From: Nothophaeocryptopus gaeumannii | Lineage: Eukaryota > Ascomycota > Dothideomycetes > Mycosphaerellales > Mycosphaerellaceae | Assembly (NCBI GenBank): GCA_031771865.1 | Contig: JASISA010000042.1 | Coordinates: 2,163,501 to 2,227,500, forward strand | DNA length: 64,000 nucleotides | Reading direction: 5' to 3' | Part shown: in pieces, positions 43,040 through 54,469 of the stretch | Layout: every line of letters begins with the position of its first letter | Numbering within the stretch: the first letter of the stretch is position 1 | Notes under the pieces: generated by a model | Database searches by the model: none | Seen by the model: only the letters and a program-made list of their open reading frames with translations | Told to the model about the DNA's origin: nothing | Made by a program: the position numbers and the translations under genes

Positions 43040-46000
43040 ATGTTGAGCACACTGCGCACGGCGGCGCGATCGCCTCGCATAGTCTCGCCACACCATCGAT
43101 TGCGGGGCATCCGAAGGACATACGCCTCCGTCACAGACCTTAGCAACTACCCGAGGCCGGGCGACAGCCTCCATGGCTTCACTCTCAAGCGATCCGAACA
43201 CGTGCCTGAGCTGGAACTGTCCGCACTGCAGTTTCAACACGAAAAGACCGGCGCCGAATACCTTCACGTAGCACGAGACGACACGAACAATGTCTTCAGC
43301 ATCGGCTTCAAGACGAATCCGCCCGACGCCACGGGAGTGCCCCATATATTGGAACATGTTACGCTGTGTGGATCGCAAAAGTAGGCATGCACACTTCGTC
43401 GGGAGAGTAAGGACAATAGCTGATAGATGGCGGTAGGTACCCCGTCCGGGACCCTTTCTTCAAGATGCTTCCTCGCTCTCTGCAAAATTTCATGAATGCT
43501 ATGACCAGCTCCAGCTACACCTACTACCCATTCGCTACGACCAATACACAAGACTTCAAGAACTTGATGGGTGTGTATCTCGATGCCACTCTACACCCGT
43601 TATTGAAGAGGTCAGACTTTCTGCAAGAGGGATGGAGACTGGGGCCAGAGAACCCAGCAGCAGAATCGAAGGATGACAAGGGCAGTGACATCGTATTCAA
43701 GGGCGTGGTGTACAATGAAATGAAGGGCCAGGTGTCCGACGCGACATATCTCTTCTATATCAAGTTCATGGAGAAGATCATTCCGGCTCTGAACAACAGC
43801 GGAGGAGACCCGCAGAAGATGACCGATCTCACCTACGAGCAGCTGCGAAAGTTCCACAAAGAGCACTACCATCCGAGTAACAGCAAGATTTTGACGTATG
43901 GCGATCAGCCGGTGGAGGATCATTTGCGAGTGCTGGGCCAAGAGCTTGCGAGCTTCGAGAAGAGGGAGATCGATACAGACATCAAGACTCCCATCAGCTT
44001 GAACGGCGCGAAGGACGTCAAGGTCAGTGGGCCAGTCGATCCTTTGACACCTCCTGATGCGCAGAATAAGACATCTGTGACGTGGATCATGAACGAGAGG
44101 ACCGATGTGGATGAGTCTTTCGCTCTGTCCGTGGCTCTCAACATCCTGCTGGATGGATATGGGTCGCCGATCTACCAGGCGCTAATTGAATCTGGACTGG
44201 GCACCGACTACTCCGCGAACACTGGCTACACTGGACTTGGCAGCAGAAGCATCTTCTCTCTCGGCTTGAATGGCGTGAGACAGGAGGACGTGCCCAAGGT
44301 CAAGGAGGTGATCACTGCGACGCTCATGGAGACCATTTCTAAGGGCCTCGAGAAGCACAAGGTTGACGGTATCTTGCACCAGCTCGAACTAGGATTGAAG
44401 CACAAATCTGCCAAGTTTGGCATGGGCCTTGTCAGCCGCATCAACCCAAACTGGTTCAACGGCATCAGTCCCTATGATTCGCTGTCGTTCAACAAGACCC
44501 TCGACGCCTTCAAAGCGAAGTACGCCCAAGGTGGCTACCTCGAGGGCCTATTGAAGAAGTACTTGCTTACCGATAACAACTTCACGTTCACGATGGAGCC
44601 CAACGCAAGCTATGCGGTTGAAGTCGCTGCTGAGGAAGCGAGCAGATTGAAAACGAAGATTGACGAGGCGGTCAAGCAGTATCCGAGCGAGCAAGAAGCT
44701 TACAAGCAACTTCGTGAGCGGGAGTTGGAGCTTGTTGCGGAACAAGATGCTGGCCGCACCGAGTCTGCAGACGCCTTGCCTACGCTGCATGTTTCGGACA
44801 TTACTCGAGAAGCAAAGTGGCAAACCTTCAACGACACAATCATCGACAGCGATGTCAATGTACAGTGGCTGCAGACCCCGACCAACGGGTTGACCTATTT
44901 CAAATCGATCGCGGTCTTTGATCAGCTCCCGGACGAGCTTCGCATGCTGGTGCCGCTGTTCTGTGACAGCTTGATGCGCATCGGCACGAGAACGAAGAGC
45001 ATGGGCCAAATTGAAGACGAGATCAAACTCAAGACTGGCGGGATCAACTTCGGATATCACTCAACTCCATCGCCACATGATCCTCAGCTACTGGAGGAGG
45101 GCTTCACTCTGACCGGTTTCGCATTCGATCGGAACGTTCCAGCTATGTATGACTTGCTCCAGACAGTCCTGCTGGAGACCGACTTTGATTCGCCGAATGC
45201 ACATCAAATGATACGGCAGCTACTGCAGACCGAGGCGAGTGGGGCGGTGGACGGTATCGCATCAAGTGGGCATATGTTCGCTTTGAAGGCTGCACAAGCC
45301 GGAGTATCTCCGTACTTCAAGGCTGCTGAACACACAGGTGGCATCACCCAGATTAAGATGATCACGACCCTGGCCGCCTCAGAAGAGAACCCAGAAGCTA
45401 TGCAAGTGCTCATCGACAAGCTGAAGACCATTCAAACGATCGTGGCAATGAACATCCGCACAGGCAATATGCGTGCTGCTTTCACATGCGGAGCAGACGT
45501 CGCCACTTCGAACGAATCATCTCTCAAGTCCTTCATCGATACTGTCGGCAAGGCCAATCTCTCAGCGCCTTCTCTCTCGCTTTCCGGCCTACGACCGTCG
45601 TCCACCAACGAATACGCCGCCACACAAAAGACGATGTATAACCTACCTTATCAAGTCTCCTACTCCGCGCTCGCCGTGCCTACAGGGCCATACACGTCCC
45701 AGGCAACTGCGGCTATCGCAATTCTCTCCCAAGCTCTCACGTACAAGTATGCCCACCCGGAGATCCGAGAAAAGGGTGGTGCATACGGTGGAGGGGCCAT
45801 GTCCGCCGGTTTGGGCGGCGTCTTCAGCATGTATTCGTATAGAGATCCGAATCCGGACAACACACTCCGCGTATATACCGAGGCGATGCGTTGGGCGGCC
45901 AACAACAATTGGACCGAGCGTGACCTGGAAGAAGCCAAGCTGAGCATCTTCCAAAAGACCGATCGTCCTATCAGTGTCTCGGAAGAAGGCATGGATCGTT

Positions 46001-46251
46001 TCGTGCAGGGTATCACGCAGAAGATGGATCAGCAGAGACGGGAGTGGTTGCTTGACGTGACCATTCCGCAAGTGAAGGAAGCTGCGGAAAAGTTGGCGGA
46101 GAAGGTTGACAAGCAGAGCTATATCACTGTGCTGGGAAATAAGGATGGGAAGAACTTTTTGAAGAGTGGTGGAACATGGGAGGTCGTGGATATGGGAAGT
46201 GCAGCACCGCCACTTGAGGACCCTGCGGCAGTCAACGCAGCAGCGGCGTGA
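43040..46251 (+). CDS. cym1: Mitochondrial presequence protease Cym1/PreP (M16C metalloprotease)
   Basis: Two exons, 43040-43380 and 43437-46251, with a 56-bp intron (gtaggc..cggtag); total 1,051 residues, normal for the family. The N-terminus (MLSTLRTAARSPRIVSPHHR...) is an Arg/Ser-rich mitochondrial targeting sequence. The inverted zinc motif HILEH is at residues 102-106, followed by the family box GSQKYPVRDPFFKML and SLQNFMNAMT; the intron falls just after the HxxEH codons. The downstream acidic zinc ligand lies in VVYNEMKG. Cym1 degrades cleaved presequences and other short peptides in the matrix and helps mature precursors. Further M16C signatures such as KGGAYGGG appear near the C-terminus. 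Confidence 0.95.
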
Positions 46252-46665
46252 GGCGGTCTCACATTGACTGAGAGTCTCTTAGCACCCCAGTTCCAATTCC
46301 CAACTGTGAGAGAACTCAACTCGATGTAAGATGAAGATTATGTACAGTGTATTACTGATGGAGACTTTAGAGGCGGCATTCAGCAAACTGCGGAAATCTA
46401 CTACACTTATCAGGCCTCCCTCTCAAAGCGGAAGGCAGGGACAACGCTGCTCGGATCTCCCCTCGCAGCGTTTGTAGCAATGCGATTCTAGAAAGCTCTC
46501 TGCTACAGACATCCCTGTTGCGCCGTTTGCTTGCAGAAATGTCTCGGTTCGCACGTTGCAGCCTTGCCGCCCTGCTGCATAACACTCACGAGGTCTTTGA
46601 AGGGGGTTCAGCCTGCACCATCACCATGTTTGCGACTTCATCACCATATTTGCAGCACCGTTGCC
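46252..46665. other. Intergenic, nothing recognised
   Basis: 3' flank of cym1 and upstream region of the DUF7587-like gene. No feature supported. Confidence 0.4.
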
Positions 46666-47612
46666 ATGGCGGGCTTGCCGTTGCTTGACTACAACAAGGC
46701 GCGCGATCTTCTCACTCCACGCCATCGCACCATATTCAAGAGTGAAGAAGACGCGGGACGAGTGTGGTCAAGAAGTTTCGGAGCCGCTGCTGCACATATG
46801 GGATCGAATGTCGGGTAGTCAACCACATCCCGACAATCGTATGTTCGCGCGAGCGGTACGACAGCCACTGAGAACAAGAGAGGATAGAAAGGAGACACTC
46901 ACAATCCATGTGAACCACGGAGTCTGGGAGCCTACACCATACATCTCCTTTACAAACTCGCCAACGGCTCTCGCAAAATGCGCAGAGCAACCACGCACCC
47001 GTCCTGGACGTTACCAGCAATACGTTACGGTCGTCGACCCCCGCCGCCGCTTTGTCAAAGACCTTCCGCTTCTCGACTGCTTGGAGCAGATGAAAGCCTA
47101 TAACGTTCATGACCCGTACAGCCTAGGCGACCGGTATTACGGGGATCACTACCTCTGCCTGTGGGAAGTGACCCCAGAAGAAGTTGTGGGAACTTGGGAG
47201 TGGAACACACTAAGCCAGCGGGATCAATGGTATGAAGAGATCATCTTGCCTGCTGTGGATGCCTTTCGAAGGACAGGAATCTGTCAAGCAGCCGAAGATC
47301 CGCCAAGGTTCAACCGACGTAAGTGTTGTCACCGCTTCCCAAACAAGTTGAAGATACTGACTTCAGGGTACAGGTACTACCTACATCGAGTTCGGAGATA
47401 GCTGTGAAAGCGACGACTCTAGTCAAAGCGAAGAAGATTTACCTGAATCAGTGTCGTCGCACGATAGACGACCAAGTACCTCTGGTATGGCAGACAGCTC
47501 TGCACAGACAGGCGAGAACGAAGCTGTTGGAGGGCTAGCGGATATGCTCAAAGAGCGCCTTCGAAAACTAGCGACCGATCGGCTCTTCTGGCTACCATGT
47601 CGTATAGCATGA
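46666..47612 (+). CDS. DUF7587-like fungal protein, three exons
   Basis: Exons 46666-46814, 46888-47318 and 47374-47612; introns of 73 bp (gtagtc..ggatag) and 55 bp (gtaagt..gtacag). Exons sum to 819 nt, giving 272 residues. The pattern GVWEPTPYISFTNSPTALAK, then YVTVVDPRRRFV and WEVTPEEVVGTW resembles the fungal DUF7587 module, in which 'PFISxTxSxxxAxxxA' precedes a V-x-V-ID strand and a late VP motif. Its function is unknown; related domains occur with HET-type and ADP-ribosyltransferase-like proteins. The Ser/Glu-rich C-terminal exon (DDSSQSEED) is low complexity. The first intron is the least certain part of the model. Confidence 0.65.
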
Positions 47613-48044
47613 TCAATGCATCTGTTCACGAAATCGATGGATGAGATCGTGCGGCTCAAATCAGGCATCAACTTTTCCCATGGCAACCGAAGGATCCAAC
47701 GGTTTCAGGCATCCAGATACCTCCAGATGTAGCAACATCCTCAGCAAACGCCTTCCGATGCATCCCTAGGCTTCTATATTTTGAATCGCACTCGCTCTAG
47801 TGAGTGAACATGATACTTTGCGATTGGTCAACGCATGCAAAGTAGATCCGTGCTTATGGATTGCCTTGAAAGAGCAATGACCCTAATGTCTCTGGTAGCG
47901 ATAGGTATATATGTCTGAGCATCTCACTGATTTGATACGACAGGAATATCCGACCAAGCCCTTCAGTCCTTTGAGCCAGCTTCCACCAGCGCAATCGTTC
48001 ATTGCAATAGCAGCACCTCACACCATCCTCAAAATAACGACTCA
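47613..48044. other. Intergenic, nothing recognised
   Basis: Upstream region of the methyltransferase gene; contains a tatatatg stretch at about 47907. No gene supported. Confidence 0.4.
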
Positions 48045-48956
48045 ATGGCCCAACCAACAGCAATGTCGGCCTCCAAGTACCCCTTCAACCGCGACACTCT
48101 CGCCTCCACTCGTCTCAATCTCCAACACTTCCTCTGGATCTCATCAACCAACTACCTATTGCACCCATCAATCCCAATCCCACAGCAAGACGCCTTGATA
48201 GCAGACATCGGCTGCGGAACAGGGATCTGGTCTACCTCTCTCGCCTCCTCTCCCACCTTCCCAAACAGCGCCGGGATCGAGGCATTCGACATCTCACTTG
48301 AGCAAGCACCGCCGAAAGCATGGACAAACGAGAGAGTCAAGTTCGGGCAACTGGATGTATTCGACTCAGACGCAATCGAGAAGCTGGGCTTGATTGGAAG
48401 GTACGATGTTGTGCACATCAGGTTGTTTCTGTGTGTGGTCCAGGATGGGAATCCTATTCCTCTGCTGAAGAATCTGATGAAGCTTCTAAAACCCGGTGGT
48501 AACCTTCAATGGCAAGAATACGACCCCACAGTCGACAGGATCATAGTCGCAGGAGGTACACCAGCCGATGCACCGAAGCTAAAGGCCTTGTCAGATGTAA
48601 CCAAATCCGCTGCAGCGAAGATGCAAGACGGGAGTACTTTTGCCGCGGAGAAGTTCTTGAAACAACACTGGGTTCCCTCTCTGCATACCAGATTCGCTGA
48701 GGCTGGAGGAGAATTGGTGAAGATGGAGAGGGTATGGACGGCGAAGGAAGCGTTGTTGATTAAACAAGACACGACGTTTCTGGCAGTGAGGGAGTGGTGT
48801 GCTAGTATGCGAGTGAGGGATGCGATAAATGAGGAGATGGTTCAGAAGCTGGAGAGCTTGTGTGAGGAGACAGAAGAAGAGTGCTGGAAGTTAGGAAGGG
48901 GGAGTGTGATTGATTCGGAGATGGTTACTTGGGTTATTAGAAAAGGGGTGGAGTGA
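48045..48956 (+). CDS. SAM-dependent methyltransferase (class I, LaeA/UMTA-like)
   Basis: 303 residues, no intron, ATG 48045 (a second Met six codons on is possible). Motif I LIADIGCGTGIW is at residues 51-62. An acidic region after strand 2 (GIEAFDISLEQAPP) and motif II-like YDVVHIRLFLCVV, then LLKPGGNLQWQEYD (motif III) complete a class I Rossmann methyltransferase. This arrangement is typical of the large fungal UMTA/LaeA-like group, many of which methylate secondary metabolites, but the substrate cannot be read from sequence. Confidence 0.85.
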   Translation: MAQPTAMSASKYPFNRDTLASTRLNLQHFLWISSTNYLLHPSIPIPQQDALIADIGCGTGIWSTSLASSPTFPNSAGIEAFDISLEQAPPKAWTNERVKFGQLDVFDSDAIEKLGLIGRYDVVHIRLFLCVVQDGNPIPLLKNLMKLLKPGGNLQWQEYDPTVDRIIVAGGTPADAPKLKALSDVTKSAAAKMQDGSTFAAEKFLKQHWVPSLHTRFAEAGGELVKMERVWTAKEALLIKQDTTFLAVREWCASMRVRDAINEEMVQKLESLCEETEEECWKLGRGSVIDSEMVTWVIRKGVE

Positions 48957-49392
48957 GTGAGTGTGATCTGATGAGGTGAGAGGGAGGAATGCGCTTTGGC
49001 TGTTGTTTCAGATACATCGTTATTTGTGACGGTTTAATTGTACTGTGGTATCATAAAATGTGATCGACCAAAGACAACTTGTCCGTGTCTCAACTGTGCC
49101 GCTCATTTCGTGGACCGGGGAAGCCACAATCCGCCTCGTTCTGTTTACCAAGTCGAGAAAGTGTCCTGCCCAGGGATGGAGCACGCTTCAGGAGCAACGT
49201 GCGGCACAGCTTCTCTCGCGGTTGGAACTAGGTAACCGCGTCCGCCTCGGAGCCTCAGGTCATGGTCCTTGGTGACCCGGATCGTCTCTGAGATCAACAG
49301 CTTCTGCTTAAATGTCCCGGGTGCTCTAAGTCCTGACGAGGAGATTTCCCATTCTCCACAAATGTAATCTATTCATTCTTACTTGAAATCTC
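48957..49392. other. Intergenic, 3' regions of convergent genes
   Basis: Between the methyltransferase (plus) and the GMC oxidoreductase (minus). No gene supported. Confidence 0.4.
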
Positions 49393-51115
49393 TCACTTCA
49401 ATGCTAGAATCCTCTCCACTGCCCGCTCAGCGGCGATCATGATCCCAAAGCTCGGGTTCGTGGTGAGAGGCGCCACAATGCTAGAGTCCACCACGTGGAG
49501 ATTCTGTGTACCCTTGACAACCGTATTCACATCGACGCACTCTCCCAGCCTACAAGAGCTGGACCAATGGTTGACGTAGCCGACAGCGTATGCGGAAGGT
49601 GTGGTGATATATTTGACGATTTCGGCCTTGGTTGAATTTTGCGGCAGGTTGAGAGACGTAAGACCGCTTCCAGGCAGGGCGTCGAAAATTTGTCGAATGA
49701 AGGTAGCAATGACTTCGGCATCTTCAGGATTGCTGTAAAGCAGTCCGTCATTCGGCCCTGGAGCGCTTGAAGTAAGGTTGAGTGTGACCTGACCAGTCGA
49801 CTTCATGCCTGAGGTGCCGTAAACGTTCAACGTGATATCGTTCGGTCCAGTATAGTTGCCGTAGCCAACAGAGTCCATTGTTCCTTGTACACCAACGCCA
49901 CTGCTGCTATCATTGGGCTTGATGACGTCCCAGAAGGCAGAGGTCTCGCCGGCGAAAGCGTATGGTCCAGATCGGGACTTGAGGTACAAATCCTTGTCGG
50001 TCGAGCTGACATAGCTATAATTGTACGAGAACGCTTGGATGCTGTCACCCCGGAGTTGAATGAAGGTATTCGGATTATCGAATAGTCCTTTTCCGACGGC
50101 TGTGTTGTTGATCCAAGAATTCGAAGTAAGGTTCAGCAGCCCGTGTTCCGTCAGGTTCGTCAGGATTTTTTCAGGTCCTATGCCTGACAAGTACAACAAC
50201 TGAGGAGTGAAGAGAGCACCTCCACTAAGCACCACACGGCCTCCTTGGCTCACATTTATAGTCGTCTCCTTGCCGCTAACATTAGCGACCACGCCTGTCG
50301 CCTTGGAACCATCGCGCAGGACTCGTTTAACTTGGACTCCGCTCATCAGGTGAAAGTTGGTCCGGTTGAGTGCCGATTGGAGATAAGTCTTTGTTGGGCC
50401 ACTCCGTTGCCCGCCCTGGTAGTAGAACTCGGGCCTACCAAAGACCTTGACCTTGTTGTTCGGCTGCTCATTGAATCCGACCTCGCTGAAGTTGGCACCG
50501 CCCACGAGCCATTTCTTCACTGGGTCAAAGCCTGAATCGGAGTATCGTTTGCCATCCACTGAAGGGAGGTCGGTGAAAGGCTGCTTGGCTCGGACCTTGG
50601 CAATGGCCTTCGCTACGTCCTTGGACTTCCAGGATTCGGGAAAGTACCGGTCGAAGTCCGAGGCTGGAGGTTGGAAGAAGAGACCCGCATTGATGGAAGT
50701 CGAGCCACCGATGGTGCAACCACCGAAGGAGTTGAGCTTGTCGCCACAGGTGAGATTGCCTGTGTCGGAGAAGATGGATTTATAGAGGCCAGGAACATCG
50801 ACACGGCTGAGATCGGTGCCATTGAGCCAGCCGGGTCGCTCTCGCCCTCCAGTGAAGTAGTATGATGGTCCTCCTTGTTCGATGAGAAGTGTTTTCTTTC
50901 CAGCTTCGCTCATGCGATCCGCTACGATTATGCCCGCAGGTCCGGCACCTGCACACGTTAGCCGTGGACGTTCACCGCACTCTTGTATACTGACCAACGA
51001 CAATTACATCCCAGTCCGACTCTGTCCTAATAGCATGTCGTACATTGTCAGTGACTGGTAGAGCTGCAACATTTGATATGCCAAGAGCAAAAACGAGCGT
51101 CTGAATCAAACCCAT
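49393..51115 (-). CDS. Secreted GMC oxidoreductase (cellobiose-dehydrogenase flavodomain type)
   Basis: Two exons, 51115-50995 and 50948-49393, with a 46-bp intron (gtcagt..gtgcag) that falls inside the FAD-binding GxGxxG (join VVGAGPAGIIVADR). 558 residues. MGLIQTLVFALGISNVAALP is a signal peptide. The FAD motif is followed by LLIEQGGPS, the second GMC signature region GGSTSINAGLFF and a C-terminal box with NHWSSSC and TNPSFGIMIAAERAVERIL, carrying the catalytic His and the late Asn. These details match the dehydrogenase domain of cellobiose dehydrogenase; no cytochrome or cellulose-binding domain is attached. Such enzymes oxidise sugars or alcohols, passing electrons to oxygen, quinones or oxidative enzymes. 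Many N-glycosylation sites. Confidence 0.9.
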
Positions 51116-52204
51116 CCTCGCACGAAGTCAACAGGAAATGCAGTACGGCGGAGACTGCGAACCGATCTGGCATCCATCGGAGTATATCTATCACACAAAG
51201 TGAGCCGAGTGCTGATCTGCAGAGCGACGGGTTTTCTCATGATGCTATATTTGAACGTGGCGATGTGGTTAGCGGCGTATGTACGAAGCGCACCGGTGCT
51301 GACCGAACAGCTGTGCAACGCTAGCGACACGAAGGGACGCCTACACGATGACCCTTTCGCAGTCGGCTGGCGAGTCAGCTTGCCTACCGAAGAGATGATC
51401 AAGACATGCCAATATGTCTGATGGACCGCTAGGACACGGGACGGTCGTTGCCGATATGCTCATGCCGAGCATGTTTTGGGACAAGAAACCGAGAGCGTTC
51501 AGCCGAGTCAGCCGCACTTTACGAACAGTCGTGCCTTCAGGCGCCGCCAAGGTCGGTGGTAGAAATGAATGACATGGAACGATGATGTTCCCATGATGGC
51601 GCTGGTCGTGGCAGGTAGCTTCTGAGCAGACTTTTTGGCAGAGTAGATCGACGTGAGGCCGGAGTGCCATTTGGACAGGATGAAGCGCCCTTTGACATGG
51701 CAAGAAGGGTGTTCTCAGCAGACTTCGTCGTTGCGCTCCGAAGGGGTGCAGGAATCAGTTCCATCAAGGCAAGATCTTCGAAATATCTCCGGAGCTGAAA
51801 AGGCGTCAGGTCAGCCTCGGATGTGCAGTGGTTGGCTCAAGGAAGATGCATCTTGTCAGCCGTCGGGAAATTGTTCGCAGATGGGTGAAGGGAGGGAGAG
51901 GGAGATGCGGCTCCATTCACGTGACACATGCCTCAGGCTAAAACAAAGAAACGCGTTGGCATCAGACTTCACCATCCCTCAACAACAACATCTTTGCGTG
52001 TCTGCGATCTCGGCCACTATTTCTAACCACCTTCTACCATTTGAGCAGGCCTGAGCTGACCTGTAGAATTCATTGCCGTGTCCGTCAAGATGGGACCGGG
52101 AATACAAGGCTTTCTGTAAGCGAAGTGGATTCTGTCTCCAATGTCGAAAACTACGCTGCATATTCCATCATCCTATATCTCCAGTATCCAGCGACGCCGT
52201 CAGG
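51116..52204. other. Intergenic between divergent GMC and MFS genes
   Basis: About 1.1 kb of likely promoter sequence. Frames up to about 133 codons exist on both strands but none has a recognisable domain. Confidence 0.4.
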
Positions 52205-53955
52205 ATGGCGGGCGAGACTACACCATCCGAGTCTTCTCCTCTCCTCAGCCATCAAGTTCGCTCTGAAACGACCTCAGCATCCACCCTTCTTTCGACCATG
52301 ACGAAGTCTAAAGTGCAGATGAAGACGATTTCGAGCCTGCTATTGGATCTTTGGGGACCGCCAGGCATTGAGAGATCACTCCTCATCAAACTCGACTTTA
52401 CAGTTCTCCTCTACTTCTCCATCATCTGGTTCCTGTTCGGCATCAATCGGGCCACTTATTCAACAGCGTACATCTCGGGAATGAAGGAGGAGCTCAACTT
52501 TCAGGTAACACTTCCACGAGAAGGATATGACTAGGTTTTGGCTAACGCGGCGGCAGGGCAAAGACTACAATTACATGTCGACAATATACTTGATCACCTA
52601 CGCTATCTTTCAGATCCCTTCGACATCGATCCTCACAGTCGTGAAGCCACGATATGTCTTCGTGGCAGCCAATACAGTCTGGAGCGCTCTCACTCTCGTG
52701 ACGTTTAGAGTGGATCGTGTGTGGCAGGTGTTCGTTCTCAACGCTTTCGAGGGGGCATTTTCTGCTGTCGCATTGTAGGTGTCATCTGCCTTGACTGTCA
52801 TATCTTACTTACCTAGCTGCAGTGTCGGCGCGCACTTCATCTACGGCAGCTGGTATAAGCAATCAGAGCTGGCGACTCGTGCAGCGGTTTTTTGCGGTTT
52901 CGGAAACTTCGGCAATATGGCTGGTGGCTGGATTCAGGCAGGCTTGTTGAAATCTCTGGAGGGCAGGCAGATTGCGCTCCCAGCTTGGCGACTAATCTTC
53001 ATCGTCGTCGCTTGCATGACGATCCCATTTGCAGTCTTTGGCTGGTTCGCTATACCCGATCTACCTGAACACAAAGCTGCAAGATTTCTTTCCGCGGAAG
53101 AGAAGAACTTTGCAGCGAAGCGCTTGGGTCAAGCCGAGCAGACCACATGGGACTGGACAGTGCTCCGTCGGGTACTCCTGAGCTGGCAATTCTATCTCAT
53201 GCCGCTGATATTCATGCTGTACTCTCTGGTCGTTCAAGCATTGGGCAACAACGTGATGCCTCTGTGGATGGCCTCGCGCGGCTATAGCATTGTCCAGCAG
53301 AACAACTACCCCACTGGAGTGCACGCGACCGGGATTCTGGCAACATTCGTGTACTGCTACTTATCGGACAAGCTTCGTTCCCGATGGCAATGCTCGTTGG
53401 CGATCGGCTTCACGTTCATCCTCACAAGTGCCATATTGGTCTCTACACCAAAGTCGGATGCGGCCTACTTCTTTGCATTCTATTTCATGGGTACTGGATA
53501 TGCCCCTCAAGTGAGTGAAGGGCATCTGCTCGTCTGAAACATATACTAATTCGCTTACACGTCGATAACAGGCGCTATGGTATTCCTGGATGGCAGACTT
53601 GACAGGACACGATCTTCAACTACGCGCGATAACGACAGGTTTCATGAACAGCTTCGACTTCGCTTGGGTCTCGTGGTGGCCGCTCGTCTTCTATCCTGTC
53701 ACCGATGCCCCGAATTATCGCAAAGGGTACATTGCAAGTCTGGTGACTGGATGCTTGACGGTACCGGCCATCATCCTGATTGCGTACCTTGAGAGAAGAG
53801 GCCGAGCCAGAGGAGAGATAGGCCGAGCCAGAGGAGAGATAGGCCGAGCCAGAGGAGAGATAGGCCGAGCCAGAGGAGAGATAGGCCGAGCCAGAGGAGA
53901 GATAGGCCGAACCGCGGCTGCAGAGGTGCGTCCAGTTTGGGAGAAGGCTGGCTAA
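52205..53955 (+). CDS. MFS transporter, allantoate permease (Dal5/ACS) family
   Basis: Four exons: 52205-52504, 52557-52774, 52823-53510 and 53572-53955; introns of 52, 48 and 61 bp with good GT..AG sites. 529 residues. After a Ser/Thr-rich cytosolic N-terminus come membrane segments starting at LDFTVLLYFSIIWFLFGINR. Family features include the N-terminal KLD, YSTAYISGMKEELN and GxxxxxxW-K between the halves (IYGSWYKQSELATRAAVFCG). These transporters carry organic anions such as allantoate, nicotinate, pantothenate or biotin in symport with protons; the substrate is not predictable here. The C-terminal cytosolic tail carries five exact GRARGEI repeats from a minisatellite. The start at 52205 was chosen because it gives the longest Dal5-like N-terminus; ATG 52298 is an alternative. 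Confidence 0.9.
53800..53904 (+). repeat. Coding minisatellite, 21 bp x 5
   Basis: Five exact copies of ggccgagccagaggagagat plus a (7 codons, GRARGEI) in the last exon of the MFS gene, followed by a partial ggccga. The unit length keeps the frame, so copy-number change would alter the cytosolic tail without truncation. Confidence 0.95.
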
Positions 53956-54469
53956 GCATCGCTGACTTACTGTGTAGTCCTCACTTCCCGAGAGCCAAGA
54001 AGCAGATGCTCTCAGAGAATCGGCTGCATCCTCTGGTCTGACAGCTACGAAAGTACATCCAGATGGCAATTCCACACCTGTCGTAAATATCGCGACCATG
54101 CATTAGATAGAAAGGTTTCTCCATGTCGTAGCCGCGCTCCATGCTCCCAGATTTCACTCCTTTGGCTTCACGGATGCTGGCGGCGAGCGAACGTCGGCGC
54201 TGTCGACAGTCCAATCTCTAGTGTCGCTGATGAGCGCTTCCGGCAAGACTTTTGCTCTCTTATGATACATCAAGGGATACGTACTGCCTCATAGAAAGTC
54301 AGTGCCTTCACAGTCGCCTCGCAAAAGTGAGAGGGGAGGTGCAGCAGCGTCGTACAGAGTTCTTCGGATAGAAAGTCCGAGCCCTACTAGCGCGAACTTA
54401 GTTGGCGCGTAATTACTTCGCGTCTCCCAAACGCGCACTCTCACATCCCAACAAAACCACTCTCGCACC
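53956..54469. other. Intergenic, nothing recognised
   Basis: 3' flank of the MFS gene and promoter of the polymerase subunit gene. No other supported feature. Confidence 0.4.

Noticed and set aside
26887..53955. Secondary-metabolite gene cluster (methyltransferase, SDR, peroxygenase, GMC, MFS)
   Set aside because: No PKS, NRPS, terpene synthase, DMATS or RiPP precursor is present, and housekeeping genes (taxilin, cym1) interrupt the set.
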